Source of the DNA: Unio delphinus
Taxonomy: Eukaryota > Mollusca > Bivalvia > Unionida > Unionidae
NCBI GenBank assembly: GCA_029339505.1
Contig: JAQISU010000022.1
Coordinates: forward strand, 14,586,001-14,650,000
DNA length: 64,000 nucleotides
Direction: 5' to 3'
Both the position numbers and the translations under genes were made by a program. Shown here in pieces: positions 1 to 13,607 of this stretch; position 1 is the stretch's first letter; the number at the start of each line of letters is the position of its first letter. The notes beneath the pieces were generated by a model. That model ran no database searches and was not told the DNA's origin. It saw only the letters and a program-made list of their open reading frames with translations.

Positions 1-902
1 GCTCAGTGTGAAATATGGCATGTAATTATATCCGAGCAATCGATATTGTTAGAGTTATACATACTGGAAACACATTGCATGCACATAGGCCATCAGTACA
101 ACCATTTGATCTAGATGGATCTCGCGAGACTCAATAGACTGAGCTATTAATCAAGTTTTTGATTTACCGAAAATACATTGTAAGAAGACTGCTAATTAGT
201 ATGCCGCCTAATAATTGCCAAATATCTCATTTGAACTATGCTGCTGCTTACATCACAAAAGGACAAAATGAACACCAGATGTAATATAATTAATATAATA
301 AGGTATATTTTATTGTGCCTAAACTCTTTAAAAGGCAAAGAATAAAATTGTCTAATTAAAACACTAGCACCCGCATTCAAATACAATGTCGGATTTTTAT
401 TGTTGTTTTTTATCCTATAACTGCACTCTTTGTATAGTTCATTTTTGTCCCCTCTTGTTAATTGATTCATTATATTTTGTAATGTTCATATATGTCCCAC
501 TTTTTTGTCGATTCGTTTATTGTTGTATGTTCATTCATGTATTACTAAACTCGTATAACAAGTTCACACTTATCTTCAAATACGTATATTTGTTTCTATG
601 TGCATTCCTTTTATCCACTTCTTGACTATAAGTTTTGTGGTACAGGTAAATTGAGGTGTACGCACAATGCTCGCCTGTTTTACATATTCTTTACTAAGAA
701 ATATGTGACCGGTAAAATACAAAGCAATTAGATTATTACCGGCAGCCTAAAATAATTATTCGGAAACAAAATTCTTCAGAAATACTTTATGGCACATGTA
801 TATATTTAAACTTGTATCTTAACGGTGGCAAAGATGTTGATGAGTATTTGATTTAACTTCTTGTGGCGGAAATATAAATGCTTAAAGAAAAGTATGATAG
901 GA

Positions 903-907
<5 letters not shown>

Positions 908-971
<64 letters not shown>
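908..971. repeat. (CT)n microsatellite
   Basis: About 32 uninterrupted CT dinucleotides. The Arg-Glu run read from the other strand is a by-product of the repeat. Confidence 0.97.
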
Positions 972-974
<3 letters not shown>

Positions 975-1296
975 ACTGTATCTGTTTCTCCAGGAAAAGT
1001 CGCGATTATTTGATTATGTGAGATACGGTGAGATATGACGGGTGTTTTCACAATTATCTTAGTGTTGCTGATTTTGGCACGTGTTTGCACTGGGATATAT
1101 CGTTATAGCTGTAATGCTGGGCCACAGTACAATGATATTACATCAGGTTGGTACTGGCAAATACTCTTTTGATAACAATTGAAAAGACTGAAAGAAATAG
1201 GAAGACAAAGGTTTACTTGACAGCCAGCACAGAAATTATCTGCCTCAGAACTGCATGGAATGACTATAAATAAGTTTTCCGGCATTCAGGACGATC

Positions 1297-1459
<163 letters not shown>

Positions 1460-3957
1460 GAATCAATGTCGATACTTCTGCGGAGACTGCTTAACGCTTT
1501 CCTTAATTTTCCTTAATTAGCTCAGACTGGGTCACTAAATTGTTAATTTATACTGTTACACGCACAGGGGTATTCACTTGACCGAGCGGTGTCAAAACCC
1601 TGGCGCGAGTCACGCTGGAAGTCATATGTTTTCACCAAATTTCCAAAGACTTCCATACAACTTGAGTTGTAAAATGAAAAGAAAGACGTGTCTGCTATAA
1701 TTATTAATCTTTGCTGTAATCAATGGGCGACCCAGAGGAGACAACTTGCCCAAGAGTCCATTAACCGCACCTTAGCATGGTTTTTCCTCATTATCATCCT
1801 ATTTCCGTACCGCAAGCCCGTCATGCCATAGAAATTCCATTAGTATTCCCTTACTAACTGGGAAATATTTAACTGCGCGCCCCTAGGCCAGTCTATCCAC
1901 AGAATTTCCGGCGTATCAAGCTCATATACATACGCCCATTTTCCACTATGGACACATAAACGGTACCTACCAAGTTCCAACTTATTGATTCCATTCTATA
2001 ATTTACTGATTTCCAACATAAATGCTTCCTTTTCAATCACAATACTTGTATACACCGCTGAATTTTAATATGGACTATGTTAGACAGGGACAGTCATTCG
2101 GCTTGTGCCTAAAATCACTACTAACGAACCTAGCATGGTTCAAATTCACTAACATTTACTCCAAATTTATTACAATACATTGAACTCGATTCCTCTCAAC
2201 CGCTCTCTATCACTTAACGTTTTCTGACTGGGGGCCAAAAAAGATCAAAATGTTAGGGTCATATTCAGCAGTTTCTTTTGCACTAATTTAATGCAATATT
2301 AACTAAAATACACATTTTCAAAAGGCTGCCTACATGGCCTCGGGCCGCACAATGTCAAGGAATGGGTTGCATAAGGGCCGCCGGTTGGACACGCCCGCTC
2401 TAATACGTCCTACTAGACTCTCGATTAATGCAGCTCTAGACTTAATAGCTGTTCCTATAAGTGTGGAATATTTACTTCCACTACTTTAAGCTAATGTTGT
2501 CATTTGAATTTTCAATAACATCAACTGAAAAAAAGCATTAAATCATCTATGTACGATCTCAAAATATCACCAATGCTGATAAATACTGCTACTACTACTA
2601 ATATATGACTGCAATTTTTTTAATGCTACGTTAAAAACTAAATCACACACTATTACTAATAAGAAGAACAACGACAACATCATAGCATTTTAGACATCAG
2701 TTACTTTCTAAAAATGAAAACATTAAATCGCAAAAATTAAAAGGCAGTAACATTTTACGATTTTGATCACGTTACCAAAACATGAAAGTACAACTGTGTC
2801 AGATTTGGTCTTCAAAACTCTTCCAATTACAAGCTTCAGTTTCTTTACCTAAACAGCTACGGAAGATGAATATATGTTACTCTCGGAATTAAATGGGACG
2901 AAAAGTGTTTAACAATTTGTACTTTGCAGGAAAAATTTTAACTTCACTTTTGAACTACTTACTGGAGTTCACGAAATTCTATTACACTGGTCCACGATCG
3001 AGATTCGAAAAATATGTAACAGCAATGATCACTTTAATTGTTTTTCTACACCGTCAAATTTTAAACGTTTTCAGCCATTGGCTATCGACAGTTTCCTTTG
3101 CCTGAAGTTTGAATGGCAATAAATGTGTAAGTAGTAATGACAGGCAAGACTTCAATGAAATAGACTAGGCATATTACAATATGTTCTCTCGCTTCAAAGC
3201 ACGTCATGTATGTATGTAAGGTGTAATCAACTATTAATCTTCAGGGGAAAAGTTCATATAGTCATTCCAGTTATTACCAGCATGAACACATCTGTGGATT
3301 GTTCTATAATGGCATTCTTTTCTCCCTTTTGCGGACTGGCAACACAAAAGAGACTTTATGAAAATTATAGCTGCACATAAATTGCTCAATTATATGTTTT
3401 CGGCTTAAAATTGGCCTATCATTTTTCATTCCATTTATGTTAGTATTGTCGGTGTTTGCGAAAGTTTGCGTTGTTAAATTTTACGAACTCCCGGTTTTGA
3501 ATATTTACATGTCGAAAATTTCAATTAAATTATTTGGTTCCTTAGGGCTAAATTATTTGCAATATCGGTGAAATTTGGAAAAGTAACCCACGCATAACCA
3601 ACAGTCAACATTTTGGAAAAGGAAAGTTAAAATATTTATATTTTTAAAAACCATACACTCGTTATTTTGCAAAGACAATTAAATGACATTACATAAAAGA
3701 ACTCATTTACAAAACATTCTCAGTTCAAATGTAAGACGGTATCATTCCTATCCTCCCCACCCCCAACCAATTGACTTGCAAATTATTCAGAAAATCTATA
3801 ATGTCATCATGTATCAGTATCACGTGAGGAAAGCACGAGAACTGAGGGACAGACGTAGATAGGCCAAGAGCATCAATCGGACATTTCGTTCGAGGACGCA
3901 CTTTTCGATTACTCGGACAAATTCTAATGCGCCAAGAGTGCGTGCGAGGGTTGCTGT

Positions 3958-4099
3958 CAACGTTCCCTCTAAGCATCCCCGCGCAGCTGAATTGTCAATT
4001 TTTGCTCAATCCAACGTTATATTTTGCTCGTCTCCGTGATGCTTGCGCAGAGCAGCGATCACTGCGCGCACATCTACCATTCGCTTAGAGGGAACGTTG
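3958..4099. mobile_element. 142-bp hAT-type MITE
   Basis: The ends are perfect inverted repeats, CAACGTTCCCTCTAAGC on the left and its complement on the right. The flanks GTTGCTGT (3950-3957) and GTTGCAGT (4100-4107) match at 7 of 8 positions, as expected for an 8-bp hAT target duplication. The interior is GC-rich and has no coding capacity, so the element is non-autonomous. The terminal motif resembles a MITE family I recall from many animals; that identification is from memory. Confidence 0.85.
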
Positions 4100-4107
4100 G
4101 TTGCAGT

Positions 4108-5632
4108 AGGGCTAAGAATGTCCCCAAGGAAAGAGTGTTAAAGAAGTCGTGACATTGTTATTGCCTTTACTGCATAAGTCTGTTGGATGTACGTAAATTT
4201 GTATTAGCCGAATAAAAAAATTATTGAGTAAGTGATCGCCACTTTTGCTGCGATACCCCGTAACATTAGCATGGTAGCTTGCTCTACATTTCATGTATTT
4301 TAAACTCCTTCCTTTATTAAAAAAAATAAGCCAGCATCCATACATTTGCCTATGGTTCAGAAAGACATTGCGTGATGGGTGACAAGATGCGGTTTACTCG
4401 GACCTTTAACCAGTCTCATGCCAAAATTATCTCCTTCGTTTCGTTTACTAAAAAATTTGACTATTTGGTAGATGTATTTTGTGTTTCTATTATGTGACCC
4501 ATATCACTCAGAAACAAGAGGTCAGTTTAATAATTGTACATATTGTCCAAATTAATTCAGTAATTGCCGAGTCATCATGAGTTATATCAATGAAAGGCGA
4601 CGCATTGGTCAATACATGTGATGACGTTGAGGATAAATTATGAAGGATCGATTAGTGCAGGATCAAAATTGTATATTCAAGTTCTGGGGATGACTTTTGG
4701 AGGCTTAGAACCATCCTGGACCAATCTGAACGATAGGTAAAAATACATACCTCTCTAACCACCCCAACACATGATCTATAATGCTTGTTTTTTGTTCTGC
4801 TTCTTCAGGTATAACGTGTTTAGGCTCTAATACACTGTAACACATAAAAAGTGAAAACAACAAGGTTTGTAAAATTTAGCAAATAATTTATTTCCCTGGA
4901 GAAAGCTTGTAACAAAAATGAAAATAGAACTTAGTTTTAAGAATCAGATCCAAAATAATCCAAGAATAACCCACGAATTAAGTTACAAAAGTCCTAGTAA
5001 TGAAATGTTCTAATCAATTCAACATGAGTTCCTGGTGGAAATTCCAAGACGGATGACGATAACGTATAATGAAGTCTGTACTGTGCTTATCTTCAGTTCT
5101 TTGTAGAAACACAATATTTAACACTTCGGTATTGAAAATCCGAATAAAATTTGATAAACTGTCGCAGTCCAAGAATTCTATACGAGCACATTAAATATTT
5201 CCAGAGAAAAGAATTAATCCTTTAAAATCCAACTGAACTGAGGAAACGTTAACATGAATTCAAACACTGAATTCAACAAAAGAAAATTACTTAAGGTCAG
5301 GTGTAAGAGCCCAAAGATGAAAATATGTCACTGAAACAAAGAATATATCATATTCTGAAAGGCAGTTTCGAAAATGCCTAATTGCAATATCGAGAATTAA
5401 AGGGGGGGAGGGGATCACGTAATCATGTTTATATCACATACTCCTACCATGCACCTGACGAGAAACAATCATTTTACTTTAAGAATAAAATGACACTGTA
5501 TACATCTAATTTACTAGTCCCATATTGACCTTGACAACAACCAATAATGTTTTATTTTAAAATTAAAATGAAATATATTTACGTGGTATGCACTAACCCT
5601 TAATCAAGAGCATGATATAGTTCAACATTAGC
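4108..5632. other. Gene-free stretch
   Basis: AT-rich sequence with no recognisable coding, RNA gene or terminal repeat. A short G run lies near 5402. Confidence 0.5.
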
Positions 5633-6520
5633 TATTTACCAAGGAATAATTCATATATATGATTGGGGGCCGCGTTCTGAGCCTTCACGTTTGTTTTCTT
5701 TAGGCCCAAACTCTCCGCATGCTTTAGCAAAGAGGTACACCATGTGCTTAACTCAGCTTCTGTGTGAGTGGCTAGGGCAGAATTACCTGCGAAGAGCACG
5801 TCCCTAGTGGTTGCTTCATGTATTTTGCTCTTTGTCGGTCGTTGTGCCAGGTTGAACAGTTTGCCGTCTGATCGCGTGTGCAGGTACATCCCTTCTGTGG
5901 ATGTTCCAAAGGTATACTTGAGCAGAACAGCGAAGAAGATGCCGAAAAACGTGGGGGATAGGACTCAAACCTTTTCTACACCGCTGTGGATGTTGAAGGG
6001 GTCGAATGTTGAGCCATCGTACTGCACTGTCCCTTTCATGCCATCGTGGAAGGACTGGATAATGCTTAGCAGCTTTGGAGGCCATCCAGGCTTCACCAGG
6101 ATTGTGAAGAGTCCATTCTGCTGACTAGTTCAAACTCCTTAGTGAGGTCTATAAATGCCTGGAAGAGACGTTTGTGTTGTTTTCTGCATTTCTCGTGCAG
6201 TTGCCTGACACAGAAAATCGTATCGATTGTGGATCTCTCTGTGGGTAACTCGCGCTGGGACTCTGGATACACTTTGTCAGCAAGCATCTACAGTGTATTC
6301 AGGATGACGCGTGCGAAGACTTTAACCCCAATGCTAAAAAAGGATATGCCCCTATAGGTTTTGTAGTAACTTCTGTCGCCTATGTTCTGTACATGGTTTC
6401 GATACTGTCCTGAGCCACTACACCTTCATCCAAGCACTGACAGGACATAAGTGAATTCCTCAGCCATGTCTGGATATGGTGTCGTGCTCACGGCAGTGCG
6501 TGGTTTACCCTCCTGCCTAG
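5633..6520 (-). pseudogene. LINE reverse transcriptase remnant
   Basis: Two recognisable blocks survive. At 6287-6093 the frame reads RSTIDTIFCVRQLHEKCR and then AFIDLTKEFELVSR, which is RT box A with the usual AFD changed to EFE. At 5889-5632 the frame reads DVLFAGNSALATHTEAEL, which is the box normally written FADD; both catalytic aspartates are replaced (FAGN). Between them the sequence corresponds to the palm but is full of frame changes. The enzyme would be inactive even without the frameshifts. It is the downstream half of the LINE. Confidence 0.85.
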
Positions 6521-6559
6521 AGCGGTGTATCTTTTTTGTCTGCAGCTTGATTTTTTTAA

Positions 6560-7250
6560 CACATCAGTAAGTGGTCAGTGTAGCAGCCAGAGCTGTAGGA
6601 GGTACAATTAAGAAGGACGCCCTTCATGGCAGACCGCGTCATAATGATAAAGTCCAGTTGGTGCTAGTGTTTGGACCGGGTATGCCTCCAAGACACTTTA
6701 TGCTGTGGCTTTGTCTGAAAGAATGTATTGGTGAAGCTGAGGTTGTGGAATATTCACATCTCTAGGAGTCGCTGTCCGCTCTCATTCATCTTCCCAATAC
6801 CAAACTTGCCATGACAGGAAGGCCTAGAGTCATTAACAGTACTCACCATAGGGTTGAAGTCTCCCAGTAATAAAAAGTTATCTTCCTTAGGAATGTTGTC
6901 GACGAGCGAGTTTAAATCCTCGTAGAACTCGTCCTTTGTATTTGCGATGGTGCTTAGTGTGGGAGCTCAAACGCTGATCAGGTTGACAGGCCCGATTGTG
7001 GGTTGGAGGGAGAGGGATAACAGTCTTCTGTTTCCTTGTTGGCATGGTTCTGTCATCTCAGCAGAGAGTTCCTGACGGCGAATCCAACACCAAACTCTCT
7101 GGCTTCGTCAGCGCTCTTTCCGTGCCATAAGAAAGTGTAGTTCTCTTCTCTGAGGGACGCGGAATCTGATAGCCGTGTCTACTGTAGTGCGGTCATGTGG
7201 ACCTGGAGTCTCGCAAGTTCGTCATTGATGACTAATCTTTCGAACATCGC
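6560..7250 (-). pseudogene. LINE endonuclease domain remnant
   Basis: Short in-frame pieces match the APE-type (exonuclease-endonuclease-phosphatase) domain that nicks target DNA for LINE integration. The clearest is LLLLGDFNPMV on the minus strand near 6885-6853, the conserved GDFN block. Further on, TDHLLM near 6580-6560 corresponds to the terminal (S/T)DH catalytic block, and a piece reading SGSLREENYTFLWHGK-like text in the N-terminal part fits the ADSGS...YTFFW block. Frames change repeatedly, so no continuous protein is possible. It sits directly upstream of the RT remnant. Confidence 0.75.
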
Positions 7251-8326
7251 TGATTGTCTGGAGATCATCTGAGAGTCCAGTCAGCAAGGTCCTGATATTC
7301 CAGGTTCTTCGCTCCAGGATTGGAGGTTTCCTTGTTAGTTTTCGTTTCTTGATGAATAGATTCAGTCCCTTTTGTCAGGTACTCGCGAACCTTACGACCT
7401 ACGCACCCAGTAAGGCAGACGAACTGTGGAGGGAGGCACCATATTGTCTGGGGTCTGCCCAGCTTTAGGCGGGCGGTAGCTGTCCATTGAGACCTGTTAG
7501 TCTCTCCCACCGTCGGAAGCAACCCCTGGCGCCTGACTCTACGCCAATTGGGCGATGATACAACCGGTAAACTGCTGATTCCCGTGTTGCTTCGATGCTG
7601 TGAAACAAAGCTGGTGTGTCCTCTCCAGTGCGCAAGCCTGTGCAGGGTGATATGGATTATCAGTTGTTGCCCATGCATCTGATTTCCTCCTCTCCGCACA
7701 GCTGATGGATCCAAGGGATAGGACAAGCCGATACGTCATTGCACAGGAGTTGCTGCGATAACATTGAAAACAACGCCAAATCGCCTTAGAGACTCTCCAG
7801 ATTTTCCGATAGGGTTTACTCATTAGCCGTTCTCAAGAGAGGGTACAGTGACTACAGTTACAAGGCAACGAAGGTTTGTTGTCAGAGTTGACCTTCTCGT
7901 AGATGGGCTAGCGCCCAAGATTAACGATTCCCATCTGCCCAAAGGATCAGGTTTTGAGGCGATAGAAACTAGCCTGTCATTCCTTTTCCACTCAGTCGGG
8001 CGTAGTTAAGCCACTCGTGAAGGCATGAAGCTGGATTTTGTTGTCCGAGGCAAGCTATTGGGGAAATTACTTTTATACATATTACTGTTTAATAAACGCT
8101 ATAAAATAAGATTCTTTACCGAAGTTTTAAAATTCGTTTATTAGTGAGAATGTGTCCAAACAGGAGATATCCATTAGGCCGCTATTATTTGTGTTTGTTT
8201 GTTTGTTTGTTGAGGGTCGGGTTGGGATTGGGGGTATTTGTTTATTTTTGGTATCATTTGTTAAAAATGTCGATATTGTAAAGTGATGCATATTAACTGG
8301 TGGAGAAATGTAACATTGTATAATAT

Positions 8327-8328
<2 letters not shown>

Positions 8329-8386
<58 letters not shown>
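8329..8386. repeat. (GA)n microsatellite
   Basis: About 29 GA dinucleotides. A short (GTTT)n run lies upstream near 8193-8210. Confidence 0.97.
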
Positions 8387-8388
<2 letters not shown>

Positions 8389-9109
8389 AAGCTCTGAACC
8401 CCTAATTATTTATCTCAGACAGAATTTCACTTGGAGACGACAAGAACTGTAAAATTTAAAAAAATTAACCAGTCGTTGAATGTGAAAAGTTGGTCAGTGG
8501 CATACATCGAAGATTAGGAAGCAGTACTCTCAGAACGTTTCATAATTAGCTATGATATAGTCCTACACCATAATAAATTTTAAAAAAGTATATGTGGTCA
8601 TTAGCTGAACATAAAAACTGAACATAAGCCAGTAAAATGTAAAATTGAGGTCAGTTACCTTTTGTTAAAAGGCTTTAGTATCAATAGAGATGTATATAAA
8701 TTATCTAATTTGATGATTCTGACATGAACAATGCGCGAGACTAAGCCCAAGCCTAAGAGGCATGAAATATGGTACATGGAAACCTACTTTTGTGATGCAG
8801 ATTGTTTTACTCATCAATGTGCATCCCACCTGCTTTCACGATGTTAGGTGCATTAGTATGTACACTGTGTGTAAAGGACCTATTTAGTTATTAGCTAATT
8901 GCAAAACCATTTTTATTTGAAATATAAGTCACCATGACCTCATTATTGTGCAAGTGTGTTGTAATATTAAGACATGCATATACTCATCTGATTTAATGAT
9001 TCTGACATATACAAAACTTTTTTTCTTTTTTTAAAATTTAATCAGTCAGTGAAGTATGAGTGACTTACTTTTGCTGACATTAATTTCATTAATATAGATA
9101 GGTACAACT

Positions 9110-9173
9110 GTGTGTGTGTATATATATATAGATATAGATATAGATATATACACACACACACACACACACACAC
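9110..9173. repeat. Compound TG/TA/GATA/CA repeat
   Basis: (TG)n and (TA)n on the left, three GATATA units in the middle, then (TA)n and (CA)n. The two arms are complementary, so the whole block can fold back on itself. Confidence 0.9.
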
Positions 9174-9939
9174 TATGCTGCCTCGGATGTAGGAAAAATA
9201 ATAGCTGACATGTTATGTAAACATTTGAGTCTTTTTTTATGTATGGATATCGACCCTGTGGTAGTGAAACAGTTCTTTACTTCATGTTGGTATAAATGAC
9301 CTATTTTTCCATAGGATTATTTGAAACAATGCATGGAACACTATATATATATACACAAGTCCCATGAAGAAATAGTTAATAAAACTGGTGGCAGTAGCTG
9401 TAACCCATAGTCAATGCTACCTTTTGTACTTTATACAGATGGGCTAAATGTATGAAGTGAACAGTTAAGTGGTGCAACAATTATTAAAAAGATGACTTCA
9501 AAATGGTTTTATTTTAAAACACTTTATTACAATAGAGGAAACAAAAATATTTAAGTCACTTTTAACTAGCAAGGTAAATCTAAAGGAATTAAAAAGAGCC
9601 ATTGCTTTGTCTTGGAAAAGTCTCTATAAACATGTCATAAACATAAACATCACTTATCAACCTGAATTATAAACAAATGTACCAGTATCAGAAATGCTGG
9701 GTCTTAATTACACAATCAAGTTCTGATCTGGCAAAATGAAGGTCTCTTTAACCTTCATCTACCTTATACATATGGTCTCCTTTATCAATTTTTATTGCAA
9801 CTGCCGTTAAAGTAGACACGACCAAGTGTTAAAATGTTTCCAAAACCATTGCACTTTTACATTTGTTAACATCCATTCAACTTTTGACTATTTTGTATAA
9901 AAGGCAAGAAATGAAGCTGTAACAATAGAACTCAGTTGG

Positions 9940-10100
9940 GAGTGTTCGACTTGTAATATGAGGGTTACATGTTCAACACCCACCTACGCTAACCTGAATC
10001 AGCCAGCTCCATGTGCCCTTGGGAAAGACATTTAACTCCAATTTCCTCAATGTGATATTGCCAATAATGTATTAAGTGCCTTTAACAAGATGTGAACAGA
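9940..10100 (+). mobile_element. Possible tRNA-derived SINE fragment
   Basis: Around 9945-10005 the text reads like a decayed tRNA: GTGTTCGACTTGTAATATG with the anticodon arm, then GGGTTACATGTTCAACACCC, which has the shape of a T arm / B box. It continues into CCCTTGGGAAAGACATTTAA, a phrase common in tRNA-derived SINE bodies. No poly(A) tail or target duplication was found, so the limits are estimates. Confidence 0.5.
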
Positions 10101-11420
10101 AATGGAAATTCCTAAAGCATATAAACTATCAGGCTGTCGGCCAATATACCAAATAGTTCATGCCGAATTTAAACCCTTGCAAGTCCTGCTCTTTTTTATG
10201 ACTTGTGTAAAGAACCAAAGTGCTCTCCTGCTTTAATAGATTTTAGAGCGACTAGATATCACAAAAATAAACATGTTTAAGATGGCTGCCATCAGATTTG
10301 CATCATTTTCATTTTTGACCAGACACAAATGACTAAACAGTCTTGTATTGAATACCCCATGAAGTTATGACCATCAATTTATAAGGAATAGCAAGAACAT
10401 AAGTTGGTGGCTATGTTGGAGTTCACACTGGAACCTTTCTTTTTTAGTAACAAGCAAACACCAGTGAAAATATACTGACCCTGAAGGCTATACTGGATGT
10501 TGCAGGGACACATTTAGATCCAACCTGGGATGACAAGAAGTCTTCTAATGAAAAACCCATTTTAATATCACCATCTGCTTCTTTCTTGACAAGATGTCAA
10601 ATCAGTACCATATATTCATATACCAAACATCTAAGAAAACAGTTGGTGAAAACCCCCATGTTGATACAATTCAATCAAGAGTATTTGTGATAACAAGCCT
10701 TTCAAGATGGTTACTATGATAACCATACTTGATATCCGATTGGCACCATTTTTGCTTGGGATATCTAAGGAGCATCAGTTTCATTTAAAACCAGACAGAC
10801 ATCACATGCGATCTTTCAGAAGCCCTGTATCAGCATGCCCATCCATACACGAGTAGTGGCAACATTTTCAAGATGGCTATCTCAGTAACCATAATGACCT
10901 TCAAAACTAGACCATTTTGATTATGGAAAAACTATGCATAAGAAATCTGTCAAAAATCCACACTGATTTGACCCTCTGTTAAGAACAAGTGGTGATGGCA
11001 ACATTTTCAAGATGGCTGCTAGATTGGATTTCAGAGGCAAAATTATATTAAAAACCAACTCGATCTCAAAATGAATATGTTTGTAAAGTTTGGAATAATG
11101 CTTACAGAAGTTTAGCAAAATCAACAGTAACTAATTTGTGATAATGGATGAAGGTCAAAAGACAAATGTACAAAAGCTTTACTATAAAAAAAAAACAAAG
11201 TTTAAAAACAAGAATAATCCTAATAGGCGCACAATGTGATGTACTGTTGTCTAACTGGTTCAGTTGAAATTTCTAAATAATTGAAGAAATATTATAAGCC
11301 ATAGAATAAACACCATGTCTGGAAATAAAAAAATAATCCTATAATATGTCATAACAAAAGATATTGTGTCTGTATAAATTTTCAATAATTAACTGATTTA
11401 TACATTACGTGACTTATTCA

Positions 11421-11422
<2 letters not shown>

Positions 11423-11481
<59 letters not shown>
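11423..11481. repeat. (AT)n microsatellite
   Basis: About 59 bp of uninterrupted AT. Confidence 0.96.
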
Positions 11482-11484
<3 letters not shown>

Positions 11485-13530
11485 TGTGGAAGAAGAGAAC
11501 CAAAAGAATGCAAATGTACATACATATTTTCTGAAGTTATGAGATTTCACCAGTTACAAGGCTTTTGACAAGGTAAAATAGATTATCTGCAGTTGTTAAT
11601 TTTTGTCTTGCAAAGTTTGTCAGCAATAACAGCTATAGTTTTCTGAACTTTAGGACATTTATACTGTCTGGGCAGCTAAAATGTTTTTCAAAGGTAACTA
11701 TGTCTGACAAAGGGGTTGTCAAGTTCTATAAGCTTATTATGTCGATAAGCTTTTGAGAATTAAAGTTGGTTTTGGGACTTGGGACAAGAAAAGAACAAAT
11801 GATGCAAAATCAACTTTTCATGATCACATACCTTCGACTATTGCTAGATGTTTAGCACCTTTTGCATCAGAATTCAAAACACTTTCACCCTCAGACATCA
11901 CACTAAATATCTAAAGATACAATTTGCTATGAGCCAAATAAATGTCTGCATCTTTCTGTACCCATTCTATCTATTTGTGATTTTCGAGCCACTTTTCATC
12001 TTGCTAGTGCCTTTGCCTCTGGGCATATGTATGGGCAAGAAACTACATCCAAATAAAACTTAGTTATCAATAATCACAAATCTCAATCTCTTTTTTTCAA
12101 TCAGTTCTTATTTTCAAGTGTTTCCTGACAGAATTCCAGGATTATATTGAAATTAAGGCCTTTTTCAATAGTTTTCCAGGATTTTCATGGCTTGCTACAG
12201 ACCCTGCTTTTAAATCAAAGTGACCTTGACCTTTGAACCATCAAATCAATATGTTTCTTTCTTACCCAATGTGCAGGTCAGCCACAAACTTTGGTGAAGG
12301 TATATTACTGAGCACTGAAATTCCTTAGGATAAGTTATTTTTCCCCTCTGTAGCCTTGTCTTTCAACTTTTAGACCCCAAAAACTTTCGGGTTCTTTTTC
12401 CTTAATCTAAATTTAAGTTATACACAACATCTGATTCAGGTACCTATATAAAACTAATGTAAATGTAAACAATTTTATAATGCAAAAACCATTCTTCCCT
12501 TTCAGCCAGTGACCTCAACCTTTTGACCCCAAGAATAACTGGGTTTTCTTTACACCAAGTGCAAACCATCCACCATGTCTGAAACAGATAAATGATGTAG
12601 CACTTGTATTCTTTTCTCAGTCAATGGCCATAATTGCTGACCTTTTCACACGACAATAGGCACTGGCTTTTTTTGCTGTTTTTCACAAACTTTGCCAGCT
12701 GTAGATGATTCAGAGCTGAACTGTCATATTAACAAAATGAAACATTTGTGAAAAGAGAGACGGAGGTACAGAAAGGGTCATCGCATGTGCTATATCAAAA
12801 GGTAGACATGAAAAAAATATTAAGACGGAACTTCAATTATAAAAGACTTTATGTTGGTTTGCAAGATGGAAAACAAGTTTTTAATAGTTATACATAAAAT
12901 TCTGTGCAAAACAGGCAAATCAGATCAAACTAAGTTCTCTTTATTGACTTTTTTTATTACACTGTAACAAAAGTAAAACAAACATGTCAAACATTTAGTG
13001 TTTGATGTTATACTGCCCATTTAAACAGAAGCTTATTGAGTGCCTATGCAACTTTATTTAAGTAAAGTGACCTGCTCAAGGACAAACACAATAGCCATCC
13101 TAACCCGCACCCTTTCTGTCACAATCCAGCATGCTGAGCAATAGACAACTGCATCTCCTCCATGCATAATGCAAGCTGAACTATAAACAACACAAATACC
13201 ACTGTGCCATCAATCAGAGGGCCAGCAGTCCAAGATCAACACTGCTCTGAGTAAGCACTGTAGACCCTGATATGCTACAACTTAACCAACAGTAGGTTTA
13301 GGTACATGCTGTTTACAGTTACACAGTGAAAACATATGATACTTAATATTGTCCTGTATGATGAGTTATGCATCACTTTTTATTATGAATACAAATGCAA
13401 TAGACTTGGTTCTCATATTATGCAATGTGCAAAAAGCCAGATAACTAGATATCTATAATCTCTTCAGTTGGTCCATTAACAAACAACTTAAGTCTCTGAC
13501 CTGCTGTCACAATGTGCCAGCTGAGCAGAG

Positions 13531-13607
13531 TCTATATTGTTTATTCTACTAATTATTTCTAACAAACTGCATAGACCCAGATCTGCTGGTGCATTACGCA
13601 ACAGTAG
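13531..13607. repeat. Dispersed repeat, copy 1
   Basis: About 77 bp shared with 19,691-19,768: TTTATTCTAC, then AACAAACTGCAT, then AGATCTGCTGGTRCATTAYG. Probably a fragment of a larger interspersed element whose ends I could not define. Confidence 0.6.

Larger units (their letters stand above)
5633..8060 (-). mobile_element. Decayed LINE retrotransposon
   Basis: A GC-richer block than its surroundings that carries, on the minus strand and in the normal LINE order, an endonuclease remnant (about 7250-6560) followed by a reverse transcriptase remnant (about 6520-5633). Upstream sequence to about 8060 has the same composition and may be the element's 5' part. Both domains are broken by many frameshifts and stops. 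No poly(A) tail or target duplication was identified, so the ends are approximate. The text resembles the non-LTR elements often annotated in invertebrates as 'craniofacial development protein 2-like' plus RT; the clade was not determined. Confidence 0.85.

Noticed and set aside
806..1090. Arg-Glu repeat protein on the minus strand
   Set aside because: Translation of the (CT)n microsatellite; the flanks are not protein-like.
2225..2402. Complete hAT MITE
   Set aside because: One end looks right (GGCCGCCGGTTGGACACG) but no matching opposite end or target duplication could be found.
5768..6357. Plus-strand open frames of 118 and 71 codons
   Set aside because: They are antisense to the LINE reverse transcriptase remnant and have no protein-like features of their own.
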